Shown: positions 35,595-45,084, counted from the first letter of the stretch. The stretch is 64,000 nucleotides of DNA from Gemmatimonas sp. (GCF_031426495.1 NZ_JANPLK010000059.1:62001-126000); one strand, 5' to 3'. Numbers and translations: made by a program. Notes: a model not told the origin generated them from the sequence alone.

Positions 35595-37666
35595 AGCTGT
35601 TCGATGTGGACTGGGCCGTGGTGTTACGCGAGATGTCACGATGGAGCCAGCTGTCGCTCAGCGCGCGACACGTGCTCTTGGAGGTGCTCAAACCATCGGG
35701 TTACGTGCTGGGCGCGCACTTCGGTACCGCGCGCGATGAGATCGTGGCGAGCGGCATCCCCAAATTCGATGTCGAACGCAACCGGCTGATGCTGGCCGAC
35801 GAGCATCGCGAATTGCTCAAGGTGCTGCGGGCGATGGCGCGCCATCCGGTGTTCGATGCACCGTCTATGCCGGCACTGTTCGGCTATCTGGAAGAGCATT
35901 TCACCAACGACGACGTTCATCGCCTCGGCGGGAACGCGGCGCTCGCGGCCTACGGCCACGTCACGCGGTACACACTGGCGCCGCGTATCGCGTTCGCCGG
36001 GTGGCCCGGTGACCTGCTCGTGGCCGAGCATGATGCCGATCTGCTCGCGTGGGGCGCGGCGCGTGGCGTCACCTCGGTGGGCCGGATCACGCTGATGGAG
36101 CTGCGCGCCCTTCAGACACTGGTCCGACAACTCGTGGTGGAAAGGGATGCTGTTCCGCTGTCGGTCGTGTATGCGAAGATCGCGACTCGCGATCGGGCTT
36201 CGTTTGCCGAAGCGTTGCATCTGGGTCTGAGAACGGTCGTCCTCTTCGCCGGGATGCGCGGCCGCGATCTCGAGCCCATCATCGGGCTGTGGCCTACAGC
36301 CCTGCAGGAGCTCCTCCGGCCAGCCGCGGTGAAGCCTACCGCGGTCGTACCCGTGGAGCAGTTCTCGGCGGCGGTCCTGATGGAGGACATGACGGCGGTG
36401 ATGGCCACGGTGGCCGCAGCGCCGGTTCGCCTGCGGGCGAACGACTTGGCGGTCTTCGCGAAGATTCGCGCCGATATCGAGGCGCGCGTGGTGCCCGTGC
36501 CCGCGTGGGCCGCACCGATGGTGGGTAGTCCGGATCGGTCGCGCGTCGATGCGGCGGCGGGCACGCTGCAGTGGCGTGGCTTAGTCGACGTGCAGGCGCG
36601 TCATCAGAACCCGCACCTCACGAGCACGACGGCCGGTATGAAATGGTTGGCGCTCTCCGCGCACGATCGACTGGTCGCCCTGATGAAACCGATGCGCGAG
36701 TCGAAGGCGCGCAACCCGCGAGGTAGCTACGAACCGGGCGATGATGGGGGCTTCTTCCCGTACGCGCTGCCGTACTATCGCGAACCCAAAGGTTTGCGGT
36801 TGCGCGACGCCGTCACGAGCGCCTTCGTTGATCTGTCCGACAGTTTCTACGCCCTGGAGAGCTTCCTCGATTTCGCGGCCCGCACGGCCAATCCGTTCCT
36901 CGCGCTCAACGCGGAAGCGCGACTCGATCTGGAGCGGCAAGTACACTTCGGCGGCATCGATCCGCGCGATGGCTTTCAGTCACTCTGGCGCGGTGCGCTG
37001 TTGGGATTTCTCACATCACGCTTGGTGGTATTCGGCGGCGCGACGCTGGGGCGCCTGGACTCTGGCGCCCTCTGTTTCGCCGTGACCGACATCGGGCGGT
37101 ATCTGCTCGGTGCGACAAACGATTTCACGTACGGCGCGTCCGGCACTGCAGACATGATTGTGCAGCCCAACTTCGACATCGTGGTGCTCAACTCGGCGCC
37201 CAGTCTCGAGGCCGCGCTGGCGCGGGTGTCGGAGCGCGTTGGTGTGGCGCCGGGGCTCGCCTTTCGTATTACCCGGGCGTCGGTGATGCGCGCCGCCGAG
37301 TCGGGACTGACCGTCGATGACGTCCTGTCGACGCTCGCCGATGCGTCATCCAAACCGGTGCCGCAGAATGTGCAGCGCGAAATCACGGGGTGGATGGCGG
37401 CCGTTCGGCGCGCACAGCTGCGCACGGTCGAAGTGATCGACTGTGGTCACACCGACACCGCTGATCGCATTTCGGCACTGCTCGGCGGCAAGACGACACG
37501 ATTGACGCCGACGATGATCGAGTTGACGGCCACGACGCCGAGCGCGCGTGCGGTGCTGATCAAGAAGCTGCGCGCCGGTGGTGTGTTCATCGAGGACCAA
37601 TCCGGTCGGGCGAAGGCCGCGCCGGTTCGTCGTCGGCGAGTAGAGCCGACGTGGGACGAGGAGTAG
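35591..37666 (+). CDS. Helicase-associated (XPB N-terminal/Helicase_C_3-like) partner protein
   Basis: 691 residues starting inside the XPB stop (TCATGA). It has no Walker motifs. A long helical, winged-helix-like first half (LSLSARHVLLEVLKPSGYVL and similar) gives way to a C-terminal half with the XPB N-terminal-like domain seen in helicase-associated proteins: TADMIVQPNFDIVVLNSAPS, then FRITRASVMRAAESGLTVDD, then VLIKKLRAGGVFIEDQSG near the end. In actinobacteria a protein of this type is encoded beside XPB. Role inferred: an obligate partner that loads, restrains or directs the helicase. The tight overlap argues for a fixed stoichiometry. Confidence 0.75.
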   Translation: MKLFDVDWAVVLREMSRWSQLSLSARHVLLEVLKPSGYVLGAHFGTARDEIVASGIPKFDVERNRLMLADEHRELLKVLRAMARHPVFDAPSMPALFGYLEEHFTNDDVHRLGGNAALAAYGHVTRYTLAPRIAFAGWPGDLLVAEHDADLLAWGAARGVTSVGRITLMELRALQTLVRQLVVERDAVPLSVVYAKIATRDRASFAEALHLGLRTVVLFAGMRGRDLEPIIGLWPTALQELLRPAAVKPTAVVPVEQFSAAVLMEDMTAVMATVAAAPVRLRANDLAVFAKIRADIEARVVPVPAWAAPMVGSPDRSRVDAAAGTLQWRGLVDVQARHQNPHLTSTTAGMKWLALSAHDRLVALMKPMRESKARNPRGSYEPGDDGGFFPYALPYYREPKGLRLRDAVTSAFVDLSDSFYALESFLDFAARTANPFLALNAEARLDLERQVHFGGIDPRDGFQSLWRGALLGFLTSRLVVFGGATLGRLDSGALCFAVTDIGRYLLGATNDFTYGASGTADMIVQPNFDIVVLNSAPSLEAALARVSERVGVAPGLAFRITRASVMRAAESGLTVDDVLSTLADASSKPVPQNVQREITGWMAAVRRAQLRTVEVIDCGHTDTADRISALLGGKTTRLTPTMIELTATTPSARAVLIKKLRAGGVFIEDQSGRAKAAPVRRRRVEPTWDEE

Positions 37667-37786
37667 AGATCTCTCAAATGCGCACTTCACAGATCGCACC
37701 AGCAGTCTGATCCGTGTGGAGTTCGTCGTGCTGCCCCGCATTTGACAGCTGGGTTCCTTACCAACCTGCGGGAGCGCCGACGCCGG

Positions 37787-38686
37787 CTAAAAGCGTGACG
37801 ACGCCTCGGTGGCCAGCCGCTTCGCCAACGCCGCCCGCGAGGTCGCGGCGTATCGCGCGCACGCGTTGGCGTCCACCAGTCCCGGCGAGTCGCCCGTAGC
37901 CGCCAGTCGCTCCCACAGCTTCGTCGCGCTCGGATGCGGCGTGATCAGCACATCGCAGCGCAGTTGCTCGATGAGCGCGTGCCCTCGTGCGAAATCGGCC
38001 GCGGCAGTGGGGTAGCGTGGATCGCTCGCATAGCGGAAGGCGCTGTCTGAAATGGGCGTTTGACTATCGGCGTACACCATATCCAGGCAGCGTGCGCCCT
38101 CGCATGAGCGCCAGCTCCATGTCGTGCCACCGGCCGTGTGTCCCGGCGTGAAGTGCGCCACTAACGACAGCGCGCCCACGCGCACCGTATCACCATCGGC
38201 GATCTCGCGCACACGCGGCACGGCGGGATACGCCAGCAGGAGCGCGTACTGCGGATCGTTCGCACCCGAAATGCCCGCCCGCATGGTTTTCGCACTCGAC
38301 GCACTGGCCGCCACCACCGCCCCCGACGCCCTCGCCAATTCGGCAATGCCGCCCGCATGATCGTAGTGGTCGTGCGAGTTGAGGATGAGCTTCACATCCT
38401 GCACGCGGAAGCCGAGCGCGACAATGTTCTGCAGAATCAGTGAGGCGGACTCGGGGAGACCACCGTCGATCAGCACATGTCCGGCCGGAGATGTGATCAG
38501 GATCGCACTCAATCCGTCCGTGCCCACGTAGTAGCTGTTGCCGAACAACTTCGTTGGTGCGTGCGGCGCGTTCCACCCTGCACAGCTCGGGCATTCCTTC
38601 GGGCTGTAGCCTTGAGCCGAGAGTGGTGCGGCGAGCAGCGCGCCGAATGCGGTGACGACGGCGGTGTAGGGTAGCCATGATTTCAT
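37787..38686 (-). CDS. Subclass B3 metallo-beta-lactamase
   Basis: 299 residues with a signal peptide (VVTAFGALLAAPLSAQ). All B3 zinc ligands are visible: NSHDHYDHAGG (HxHxDH), TPGHTAGGTTW (third His) and TPHPSA (last His), with the subclass serine in MVYADSQTPIS. The N-terminal part also has the B3-style NAPHAPTKLFGNSYYVGTDG. The enzyme should hydrolyse beta-lactams in the periplasm, possibly carbapenems, and belongs to the pool of environmental B3 enzymes. No mobile-element sequence is seen nearby, so it looks chromosomal and intrinsic. Confidence 0.9.
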   Translation of the reverse strand: MKSWLPYTAVVTAFGALLAAPLSAQGYSPKECPSCAGWNAPHAPTKLFGNSYYVGTDGLSAILITSPAGHVLIDGGLPESASLILQNIVALGFRVQDVKLILNSHDHYDHAGGIAELARASGAVVAASASSAKTMRAGISGANDPQYALLLAYPAVPRVREIADGDTVRVGALSLVAHFTPGHTAGGTTWSWRSCEGARCLDMVYADSQTPISDSAFRYASDPRYPTAAADFARGHALIEQLRCDVLITPHPSATKLWERLAATGDSPGLVDANACARYAATSRAALAKRLATEASSRF

Positions 38687-38870
38687 GGGCGACGTTCCAG
38701 CGTGGGGAGAATCAATACCGGTTGAATGGTAGATCTAGCACACCGCACGCCTCTGCGTTTGCTCACTTCCGAGTGCCGCCATGCCACCAACGTGGCGTCT
38801 GGCGCGCACACGGGATGGAACTGCTTGGTCCGCCGCTCCCCGTGTAAGAAGAGCGACGGACCCACCTGTG

Positions 38871-40880
38871 CTAGAAGATCGCCAGCTCGGCGCTCCTCAC
38901 CGTCCGCGCAACCGTCACTGCCTTCGAGCGGCGCGCGCCGGTGTTGCTGGAAAGCTGGAATGTCCCCACCAGGTTCGACATGGTGATCGACTGACCGGCC
39001 AGCTCTTCCGACGCACTCGCCGATTCCTCGGCGTTCGCCGCCACCTGTTGCGTCACCGCGTTCAACTGGCCGACGGCGGCGTTGATCTGCTCTACACTGT
39101 CAGCCTGCTGTTCACCGGCGGTCGCGATAGACGCCACGACTTCCGTCACGCGCCTGACTTCGTTATCGATCTCCGCCAACTTCGCCATCACGTCCGCATT
39201 CGACAGCACACCCTGTGCGGCATGTGACACCGAACCTTCGATCAACGCCGCCGTCGTCTTGGCCGCCTCGGCGCTGCGAATGGCGAGGCTGCGTACTTCC
39301 TCGGCGACCACGGCAAAGCCACGACCGGCGTCGCCGGCCCGAGCGGCTTCTACCGCCGCATTGAGCGCCAGCAGATTGGTCTGAAATGCGAGCTCGTCGA
39401 TCGTCTTGACGATCTTCGCGGTCTCGTCGCTGGAGCGTTTGATCTGCTCCATGGCGGCGGAGAGCTTGTCCATGCTCGCTCGTCCCTCGATCACCCGATC
39501 GCGCGTGCCGACCGCCATGTCGCGAGCCAAGCGGGCGTTCGTGGCAGTTTCCTTGGACGAGGATGACATCTCCTGCAAGCTGCTGGACACCTCTTCGAGT
39601 GATGCGGCCTGTTCCGACGAGCCCTGCGCCAGCGCCTGACTGCCACTGGCGATCTGCGTGCCCGCGGCCGAGACCTGCTCCGACGCGCCGTACACCTGCG
39701 AGAGCGCATCGTCGAGCGTTTCCGCTGCGACATTGATGGACTGCTTAATGCGGTCGAAGTCGCCTCGGTATTGCCCCGTTACCCGCGCCGTGAGGTCGCG
39801 GTCGGCCACTCGCGACATCACATCCGATGCCTCGTTGATCGGCGTCACGACGGCGTCGAGCAGATCGTTGATGCCCTGTACCAGTTCGCGGTATGAACCA
39901 TGGAACTGTTGGGCGTCCGAACGCTGCTGCAGGTTGCCGACACGGGCCGCGGTCACGAGTGTTCCAGTTTCGTCAACGAGCAATTGCACCGTTTGACGAA
40001 GGGTGACGAACGACTCGCCGAGCGTGTCCTTGTCGCTGCGCACGACCACCTGGCGTGAGGTATCGCCGGCGCTGATGGCGAGGGCGACGCTGGCGAGCTC
40101 GCGCTGCGCCTGCAGCATCTTCTGCATCGCCGTAGCGAGCTGGCCCGTTTCGTCTTGGCTGGTGACCGTGATGTCGTGCTCGATATCGCCGAGGGCCAGA
40201 CCATCGGCGACCCGCCGAAGTCCGGCAAGGGCGGCGACAATCGGCCGTGTGATGCCCGTCGCCGCGATCGCGGCAACGATCAGGGCGACAACAACGAGGA
40301 TCAGGAGCACTCGGATCGACGAGGACACGGCGTCTTCGCTGGCCTTCGCGGTGATGGCCATGAGATCGAGCTTGGCTTCCTGTAGGGAGTCGAGCAGGAC
40401 GTCAATACTGTCGGCGTGCGCGCGAATGGTGTTGAGGCGGAGCTTCCCCTCTTCCACTTTGCCTTCGCGCGCCAATGCCACCACCGCATCCTGCATCGGC
40501 CGAAGCACGCGGAAGCGCTCCAGGAGTTGCACCGCCTGCTGCTTCACCTTTGCGCGCTGGATGTGTTTGGAGTACTGCGCAAATTCTGCATAGAACGTGG
40601 AATCGTAGCGCGCGATATCGGCCGCGCGCTTATTGATCTTGGCGGCGTCACCGTCCAGGAGCGCGCTGCGTACGTCGCGCGCAATGCGAAGCACCTGTAC
40701 GTTCGATTCTTTCAAGTGCAGGGCAGGCACAGAGTGGGACTCGTGCATGTCCGTCATGAGACCGTCGATGCGGCGAGCCGTCGAGATGCCTTCGTAGCCG
40801 ACCACGGCGAGGAGAACGGCGACGATACCGAAGCCGAGCGAGAGCTTCCGGCCGATCGGGAGATTCGAGAACCACTGCAT
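38871..40880 (-). CDS. Methyl-accepting chemotaxis protein
   Basis: 669 residues from the ATG at 40880, with GGAG five bases upstream. Layout: first membrane span (KLSLGFGIVAVLLAVVGY), a four-helix-bundle sensor (about 40-180), a second span around 190-212 (VLLILVVVALIVAAIAATG), a HAMP region, and a long cytoplasmic signalling rod. The hairpin tip DAGRGFAVVAEEVRSLAIRS is conserved. Additional HAMP-like linkers (about 290-390) make it longer than a minimal receptor. It should report an external or membrane signal to CheA/CheW. It is divergent from the methanogen-output gene, across a structured intergenic region. Confidence 0.9.
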   Translation of the reverse strand: MQWFSNLPIGRKLSLGFGIVAVLLAVVGYEGISTARRIDGLMTDMHESHSVPALHLKESNVQVLRIARDVRSALLDGDAAKINKRAADIARYDSTFYAEFAQYSKHIQRAKVKQQAVQLLERFRVLRPMQDAVVALAREGKVEEGKLRLNTIRAHADSIDVLLDSLQEAKLDLMAITAKASEDAVSSSIRVLLILVVVALIVAAIAATGITRPIVAALAGLRRVADGLALGDIEHDITVTSQDETGQLATAMQKMLQAQRELASVALAISAGDTSRQVVVRSDKDTLGESFVTLRQTVQLLVDETGTLVTAARVGNLQQRSDAQQFHGSYRELVQGINDLLDAVVTPINEASDVMSRVADRDLTARVTGQYRGDFDRIKQSINVAAETLDDALSQVYGASEQVSAAGTQIASGSQALAQGSSEQAASLEEVSSSLQEMSSSSKETATNARLARDMAVGTRDRVIEGRASMDKLSAAMEQIKRSSDETAKIVKTIDELAFQTNLLALNAAVEAARAGDAGRGFAVVAEEVRSLAIRSAEAAKTTAALIEGSVSHAAQGVLSNADVMAKLAEIDNEVRRVTEVVASIATAGEQQADSVEQINAAVGQLNAVTQQVAANAEESASASEELAGQSITMSNLVGTFQLSSNTGARRSKAVTVARTVRSAELAIF

Positions 40881-41272
40881 TGCTGCTCCAGGGTGCAAAC
40901 GTCGTCCGCGCCGCCTAAGGTGCAACCGTCATCGGTTATTCGGGACTAAAGCGGCACTGCTGTGGGAACAGAACGGCACGCATCGCGTGGCCGATTTCCC
41001 GTACCGGCTACTCTCGGGGCTTCGCCCAGGGACTTGAGAAAATTCTCGACCTTTCCGTCGCCCAGGCAAGGATTGCCAGGGACGAATCGGGTAAAGTCGT
41101 CCCTGGCGCCGACTGCACGCTACGTTGACCAATTGGCGCTTTATACTCCAGATTATCTGCAATCAGGAGCGCGGTTTGGGTTCCTGAAATGCATCTGGCG
41201 AGGCCGAACCGGGCGCAACCGACGATGTCGTCGACTGCACGGTCACGCCTCTGCGCCATGAGAACCCTCGTC
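40881..41272. other. Divergent intergenic region with several stem-loops
   Basis: 392 bases between the chemotaxis receptor (minus) and the methanogen-output gene (plus). No ORF is convincing. Between 41018 and 41107 four stem-loops follow each other: GGGGC/GCCC with a short loop (about 41016-41027), GAGAA/TTCTC (about 41036-41047), a CCTT/AAGG arm enclosing GCC/GGC (about 41051-41072), and a perfect 11-bp stem GCCAGGGACGA/TCGTCCCTGGC at 41075-41085 and 41097-41107. This could be a structured leader RNA or an attenuator; see findings. Confidence 0.45.
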
Positions 41273-41800
41273 ATGACATCCGCTCCATTACCGCTCGCCC
41301 AACAGGCGATTCCGCTCGAACGCGATGTCTTCCTGCGTTCCATGCTCCGCGAACTGGCCGGCACGCTGCAGGACGTCGTCGGACTCGATGAAGCGTCCGG
41401 CTTCATCAGTGTCGTGGGACAGCGCATTGGCGATGAGTTGAATGTTGCCTACCGTGAGGCGCTGCGCGTGCCCACGATGAACCGCGAGCAGGTGGCCGAC
41501 GCGCTCGTCGACCTGAAGCAGCGCATTCAGGGTGGCTTCCGCATTGTCGAGCAGGACGACACCAAAATCGTCTTTGCCAACACGGTCTGTCCATTTGCCG
41601 AAAAGGTGGTGGGACGTCCCGCCCTCTGCATGATGACCTCCAACGTGTTTGGCAGCATCGCCGCCGAGAATCTCGGCTACGCCAAAGTGGTGCTCGAGGA
41701 AACGATCGCCGAGGGCCACGACGGCTGTCGCGTGGTCGTGCATCTCCAACCTTGCGCCGCGAGTACTGCGGCGTCGGGACGCGAATATTTCAAGGCGTAA
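41273..41800 (+). CDS. Methanogen-output-domain-like signalling protein
   Basis: 175 residues from the ATG at 41273 (ATG 41258 is an alternative; the longer frame to 41189 has a weak leader). The N-terminal half is helical (FLRSMLRELAGTLQDVV). The C-terminal half matches the methanogen output domain type: VCPFAEKVVGRPALCMMTSN, then AENLGYAKVVLEETIAEGHD and GCRVVVHLQPC. Cysteines in CPF, LCM, GCR and QPC could hold a metal or a redox switch; this is inference. The stop is eight bases before the hybrid kinase gene, so the two are co-expressed. Confidence 0.6.
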   Translation: MTSAPLPLAQQAIPLERDVFLRSMLRELAGTLQDVVGLDEASGFISVVGQRIGDELNVAYREALRVPTMNREQVADALVDLKQRIQGGFRIVEQDDTKIVFANTVCPFAEKVVGRPALCMMTSNVFGSIAAENLGYAKVVLEETIAEGHDGCRVVVHLQPCAASTAASGREYFKA

Positions 41801-41808
41801 AAGCCCGC

Positions 41809-43440
41809 ATGGACTCCGCCCAGTTTCTCGAGGTCGCCGACTGGCTCCCTGATCCGCTGCTCATGCTCACGCGCGACGGTACGATCATGACGGCCAACCG
41901 TGCGGCGGCGCGTCTGCTGGGAACGTCGGCCGACAGGCTGGGGGGGACGTCACTGACAGCCCGCGTGGACGGTGATGTCGAAACGATCGCCCGACATTTG
42001 CGTGAGTCGTCTCGGGCTCGCGAGCCGCATCCCGGTGCCATCGCGCTGCGCACGGAAGGGGGGGCCACTGTGCCGTGTCGTTGCAGCACGGGCCTGTTCC
42101 GCCCTGCGAGCGACGAGCATCCCGCGCTGCTCGTCATGCGCCTGCTCCCGCGCGAAACGTCGCCGAGTCAATTCCGTTTGCTCAACGATCGCATCGAACA
42201 GTTGGATCGTGAAATCGGGCGGCGCCAGGCGGCTGAGGAGGAGCGGCGCAAGCTGGAAGCACAGATGCTGCAAACGCAGAAGCTCGAAAGCCTTGGCGTC
42301 CTCGCGGGTGGCATCGCGCACGACTTCAACAATCTGCTGACCGGCATCATCGGCTTCAGCGACCTGGCGCGTCTGGAACTTCCGCACGAGTCATCCACCC
42401 GCAGCTATCTCGACGAAGCGGTGAACGGCGCGCGGCGGGCGGCCGAGCTCACGCAGCAGATGCTCGCGTACTCGGGCAAGGGCAAGTTCGTGGTGGGCCC
42501 CGTACGAATCACGGGCCTGGTGGAGGAGATTACGCGCTTGCTCGAGGTGTCGATCTCGAAGAAGTGCGTGCTGCGCTACGATCTCATGGTCGATCAGCCA
42601 CCGTGTCTGGCCGATGCCACACAGCTGCGACAGGTGATCATGAACCTGATCATCAACGCGTCTGAAGCGATCGGCGAGCGCAGTGGCGTCATCTCGTTAA
42701 CCACCGGCGCGATGTGGTGCGAGCGTGACTACTTGGCCGAGACCTATCTCGACGAGGGACTCCGCGAGGGATTGTATCTCACGCTCGAGGTAGCGGACAC
42801 CGGTGTGGGCATGTCACCCGAGGTGCGCGCGCGCATCTTCGATCCGTTCTACACCACCAAGTTCACCGGACGTGGACTCGGCCTTGCCGCGGTACTCGGT
42901 ATTGTGCGCGGCCACGGGGGCGCGATCCGCGTGTACTCCGAGGCTGGCCGAGGCACCACGTTCAAGATCCTGTTGCCGGCGGTGACCGACGCCGTGATGC
43001 CGAATGCGTTTGCTGCGCCCACGGGCGACGCGTGGCGCGGTAGCGGCACGGTGCTGGTGGTGGACGACGAAGAAAGCGTGCGAGCGTTGTCGAGACATAT
43101 GCTGGAGCGCATGGGCTACGAGGTCGTGCTCGCGGCCGACGGTCGTGAGGGCGTCGCGGCCTTCAAGTCGATCGCCGACCGCACGCCGGTCGTACTGCTC
43201 GACCTTACTATGCCGCATCTTGATGGTGCGGCGGCGTTCCGCGAGATGCGGCGCATCGATCCCGATGTGCGTGTCGTGCTGATGAGCGGGTACAACGAAC
43301 ACGCCGTGGCGCCGCAGTTTGCGGGCAAGGGATTGGAAGGATTTGTCCAGAAGCCGTTCCAGTACGACGAACTGCAAGCCACGATGAAGCGGGTGACGGC
43401 GGGGGACGCGGTGAGTCGGTACGGAGGCGGCGCGCCATGA
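41809..43440 (+). CDS. PAS-containing hybrid histidine kinase with C-terminal receiver
   Basis: 543 residues from the ATG at 41809. A PAS domain (about 5-105; PDPLLMLTRDGTIMTANRAA) leads through a coiled coil (RQAAEEERRKLEAQMLQTQK) to the kinase core. The phospho-acceptor is in LAGGIAHDFNNLLTGIIGFS (His near residue 168). The ATP-binding part has QVIMNLIINASEA and GRGLGLAAVLGIV. A receiver domain (about 415-535) has VDDEESVR and VVLLDLTMPHLDG (Asp near 464). There is no membrane span, so it is a soluble sensor. Its partner upstream is the methanogen-output protein. Confidence 0.9.
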   Translation: MDSAQFLEVADWLPDPLLMLTRDGTIMTANRAAARLLGTSADRLGGTSLTARVDGDVETIARHLRESSRAREPHPGAIALRTEGGATVPCRCSTGLFRPASDEHPALLVMRLLPRETSPSQFRLLNDRIEQLDREIGRRQAAEEERRKLEAQMLQTQKLESLGVLAGGIAHDFNNLLTGIIGFSDLARLELPHESSTRSYLDEAVNGARRAAELTQQMLAYSGKGKFVVGPVRITGLVEEITRLLEVSISKKCVLRYDLMVDQPPCLADATQLRQVIMNLIINASEAIGERSGVISLTTGAMWCERDYLAETYLDEGLREGLYLTLEVADTGVGMSPEVRARIFDPFYTTKFTGRGLGLAAVLGIVRGHGGAIRVYSEAGRGTTFKILLPAVTDAVMPNAFAAPTGDAWRGSGTVLVVDDEESVRALSRHMLERMGYEVVLAADGREGVAAFKSIADRTPVVLLDLTMPHLDGAAAFREMRRIDPDVRVVLMSGYNEHAVAPQFAGKGLEGFVQKPFQYDELQATMKRVTAGDAVSRYGGGAP

Positions 43441-43493
43441 TGCTTTGATAATGTTGCAGATTCGGTCGTAGCGGTCGATACCTGCAGCTACCG

Positions 43494-44627
43494 ATGTCAA
43501 CGTTCGAAGCGGAATGTGGTCGGGGTTTAGCCTCTTTCGGTTTCGAGAGATTCATGCACGGTACATGTCGCGACCACGACGGCTGGCTCCCGCCTGATCA
43601 GCATCACGCACGCCTGACGGCACCTTCGCGCCTCGCGGCGCTCCGAACCAGCCAACTGCTGGATGGCGCGTCCAGCGACGTCCTCGATCGGCTCGCGCGT
43701 CTCGCCACCCAACTCTTGCACGTCCCCGTGGCGCTGGTCAGCCTGGTCGACGACGGCGGCCAACATTTCCCGGGATTGGCCGGTCTCGGTGGCTGGGCCG
43801 GCGCGCAACGCGGCACGCCGCTTTCGCATTCGTTCTGTCAGTACGTGGTCACGAATGGCCGGGCACTGATCGTGGACGACGCAGCGGTCCATCCGCTGGT
43901 CCGGGACAATCTCGCGTTCCATGAACTTGGCGTGGTGGCGTACGCCGGTGTGCCACTGCGCACGTCAGGGGGAGAGAATCTCGGATCAATGTGCGCGATC
44001 GACACGGTTCCAGTCCAGTGGACCGACGCACAGGTCACGACCCTCGAGGACTTGGCGGCCGCCGCGATGGCCGAGATCGAATTGCGATCCACGGTGCGCG
44101 CATTGACGGCGGCGCAGGAGCGGCTCCAGCAGCAGGTGGAGCGGGACGTGTTGACCGGGTTGTACAACCGACGCGGCTTCAGCGAGCGCGCGAAGCATCA
44201 TCTGGCGCTGGCGCAGCGAACCGGGAGCCCGTTCTCGGTGGTTGCGCTCGATCTCGATGCGTTCAAGCAGATCAACGACTCCTTCGGACATGATGTCGGT
44301 GATGAGGCGCTGGTTGAGATGGCGTCACTGCTTGCCGACGTCGTTCGAGACAGCGATCTGGCGGCCAGGCTTGGGGGCGACGAATTCACGCTGCTGCTGG
44401 CCAACGCCGTTGGCCGGGATCTCGACGTCTTCGTTGGCCGGTTGCGCGCCGCCATCGATGCGGCCAACGCCCGTGATGAGCGTGACTTTGTACTGGCGTC
44501 GAGTATCGGTGTGGCGAGCTGGTCGCCGGCATCACCCAGCAGTCTGCCCACGCTCATGCGGTTGGCCGACGAAGCACTGTATGCGGACAAGCGGGCCAGG
44601 AAGCTGCACGCGCTCTGTGTCGCATGA
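43494..44627 (+). CDS. GAF-GGDEF diguanylate cyclase
   Basis: 377 residues. A GAF domain (about 45-185; VALVSLVDDGGQHFPGLAGL, then GTPLSHSFCQYVV) is followed by a helical linker and a GGDEF domain. LTGLYNRRGFSER, then the active-site GGDEF near residue 293, and an RxxD inhibition site five residues upstream (RDSD-LAARL-GGDEF), are all intact. It should make cyclic di-GMP and be product-inhibited. There is no EAL domain. The stop overlaps the next gene by four bases (ATGA). Confidence 0.9.
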   Translation: MSTFEAECGRGLASFGFERFMHGTCRDHDGWLPPDQHHARLTAPSRLAALRTSQLLDGASSDVLDRLARLATQLLHVPVALVSLVDDGGQHFPGLAGLGGWAGAQRGTPLSHSFCQYVVTNGRALIVDDAAVHPLVRDNLAFHELGVVAYAGVPLRTSGGENLGSMCAIDTVPVQWTDAQVTTLEDLAAAAMAEIELRSTVRALTAAQERLQQQVERDVLTGLYNRRGFSERAKHHLALAQRTGSPFSVVALDLDAFKQINDSFGHDVGDEALVEMASLLADVVRDSDLAARLGGDEFTLLLANAVGRDLDVFVGRLRAAIDAANARDERDFVLASSIGVASWSPASPSSLPTLMRLADEALYADKRARKLHALCVA

Positions 44628-45061
44628 TGAACCATCAAGCCCGCGCGCGCACGGTCTTGCTCGTCGATGATTTCCCAGCCGTACTCGCATGGGCCACGCG
44701 CGCCTTCGAACGCGATGGGTGGAGCGTACTGGCGGCAGGGAGCGGCACGGAGGCGCTGGCACTCTGTCGTGAGTACCAGCTCATCGGCCGGCCGATCACG
44801 TTGCTGGTGACCGACCTCGATTTGCCGGAGTTCGATGGTGTGCTGCTGGTCAACGCCATGCGCGCCATTGACGCGCAACTGCCGGTGGTCGCATTGAGCG
44901 CCAACGCGGCGATTGCGCGGGAGTGGAGTGGCGTGATGCTCGATCATACGGTGTTCTTTACCAAGCCGGTACGGGCGTCGCACCTGGTGGCGGCGGCGAA
45001 CGGACTCGTCATGCCGGCGCCTGACCCACTCGATAGTTTGTCTCCCGAGGGGTCAGGGTAA
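44624..45061 (+). CDS. Single-domain response regulator receiver
   Basis: 145 residues, one receiver domain and nothing else. It has VLLVDDFPAVLAW (acidic pocket), LLVTDLDLPEFDG (phospho-Asp), VVALSAN and FFTKPVRASHL (Lys). With no output domain it probably works by protein contact, as a phosphate sink or shuttle for the hybrid kinase upstream, or as an allosteric partner of the cyclase whose gene it overlaps. Confidence 0.9.
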   Translation: MMNHQARARTVLLVDDFPAVLAWATRAFERDGWSVLAAGSGTEALALCREYQLIGRPITLLVTDLDLPEFDGVLLVNAMRAIDAQLPVVALSANAAIAREWSGVMLDHTVFFTKPVRASHLVAAANGLVMPAPDPLDSLSPEGSG

Positions 45062-45084
45062 ACGCGGCTGGTACGCCAGTTCGG

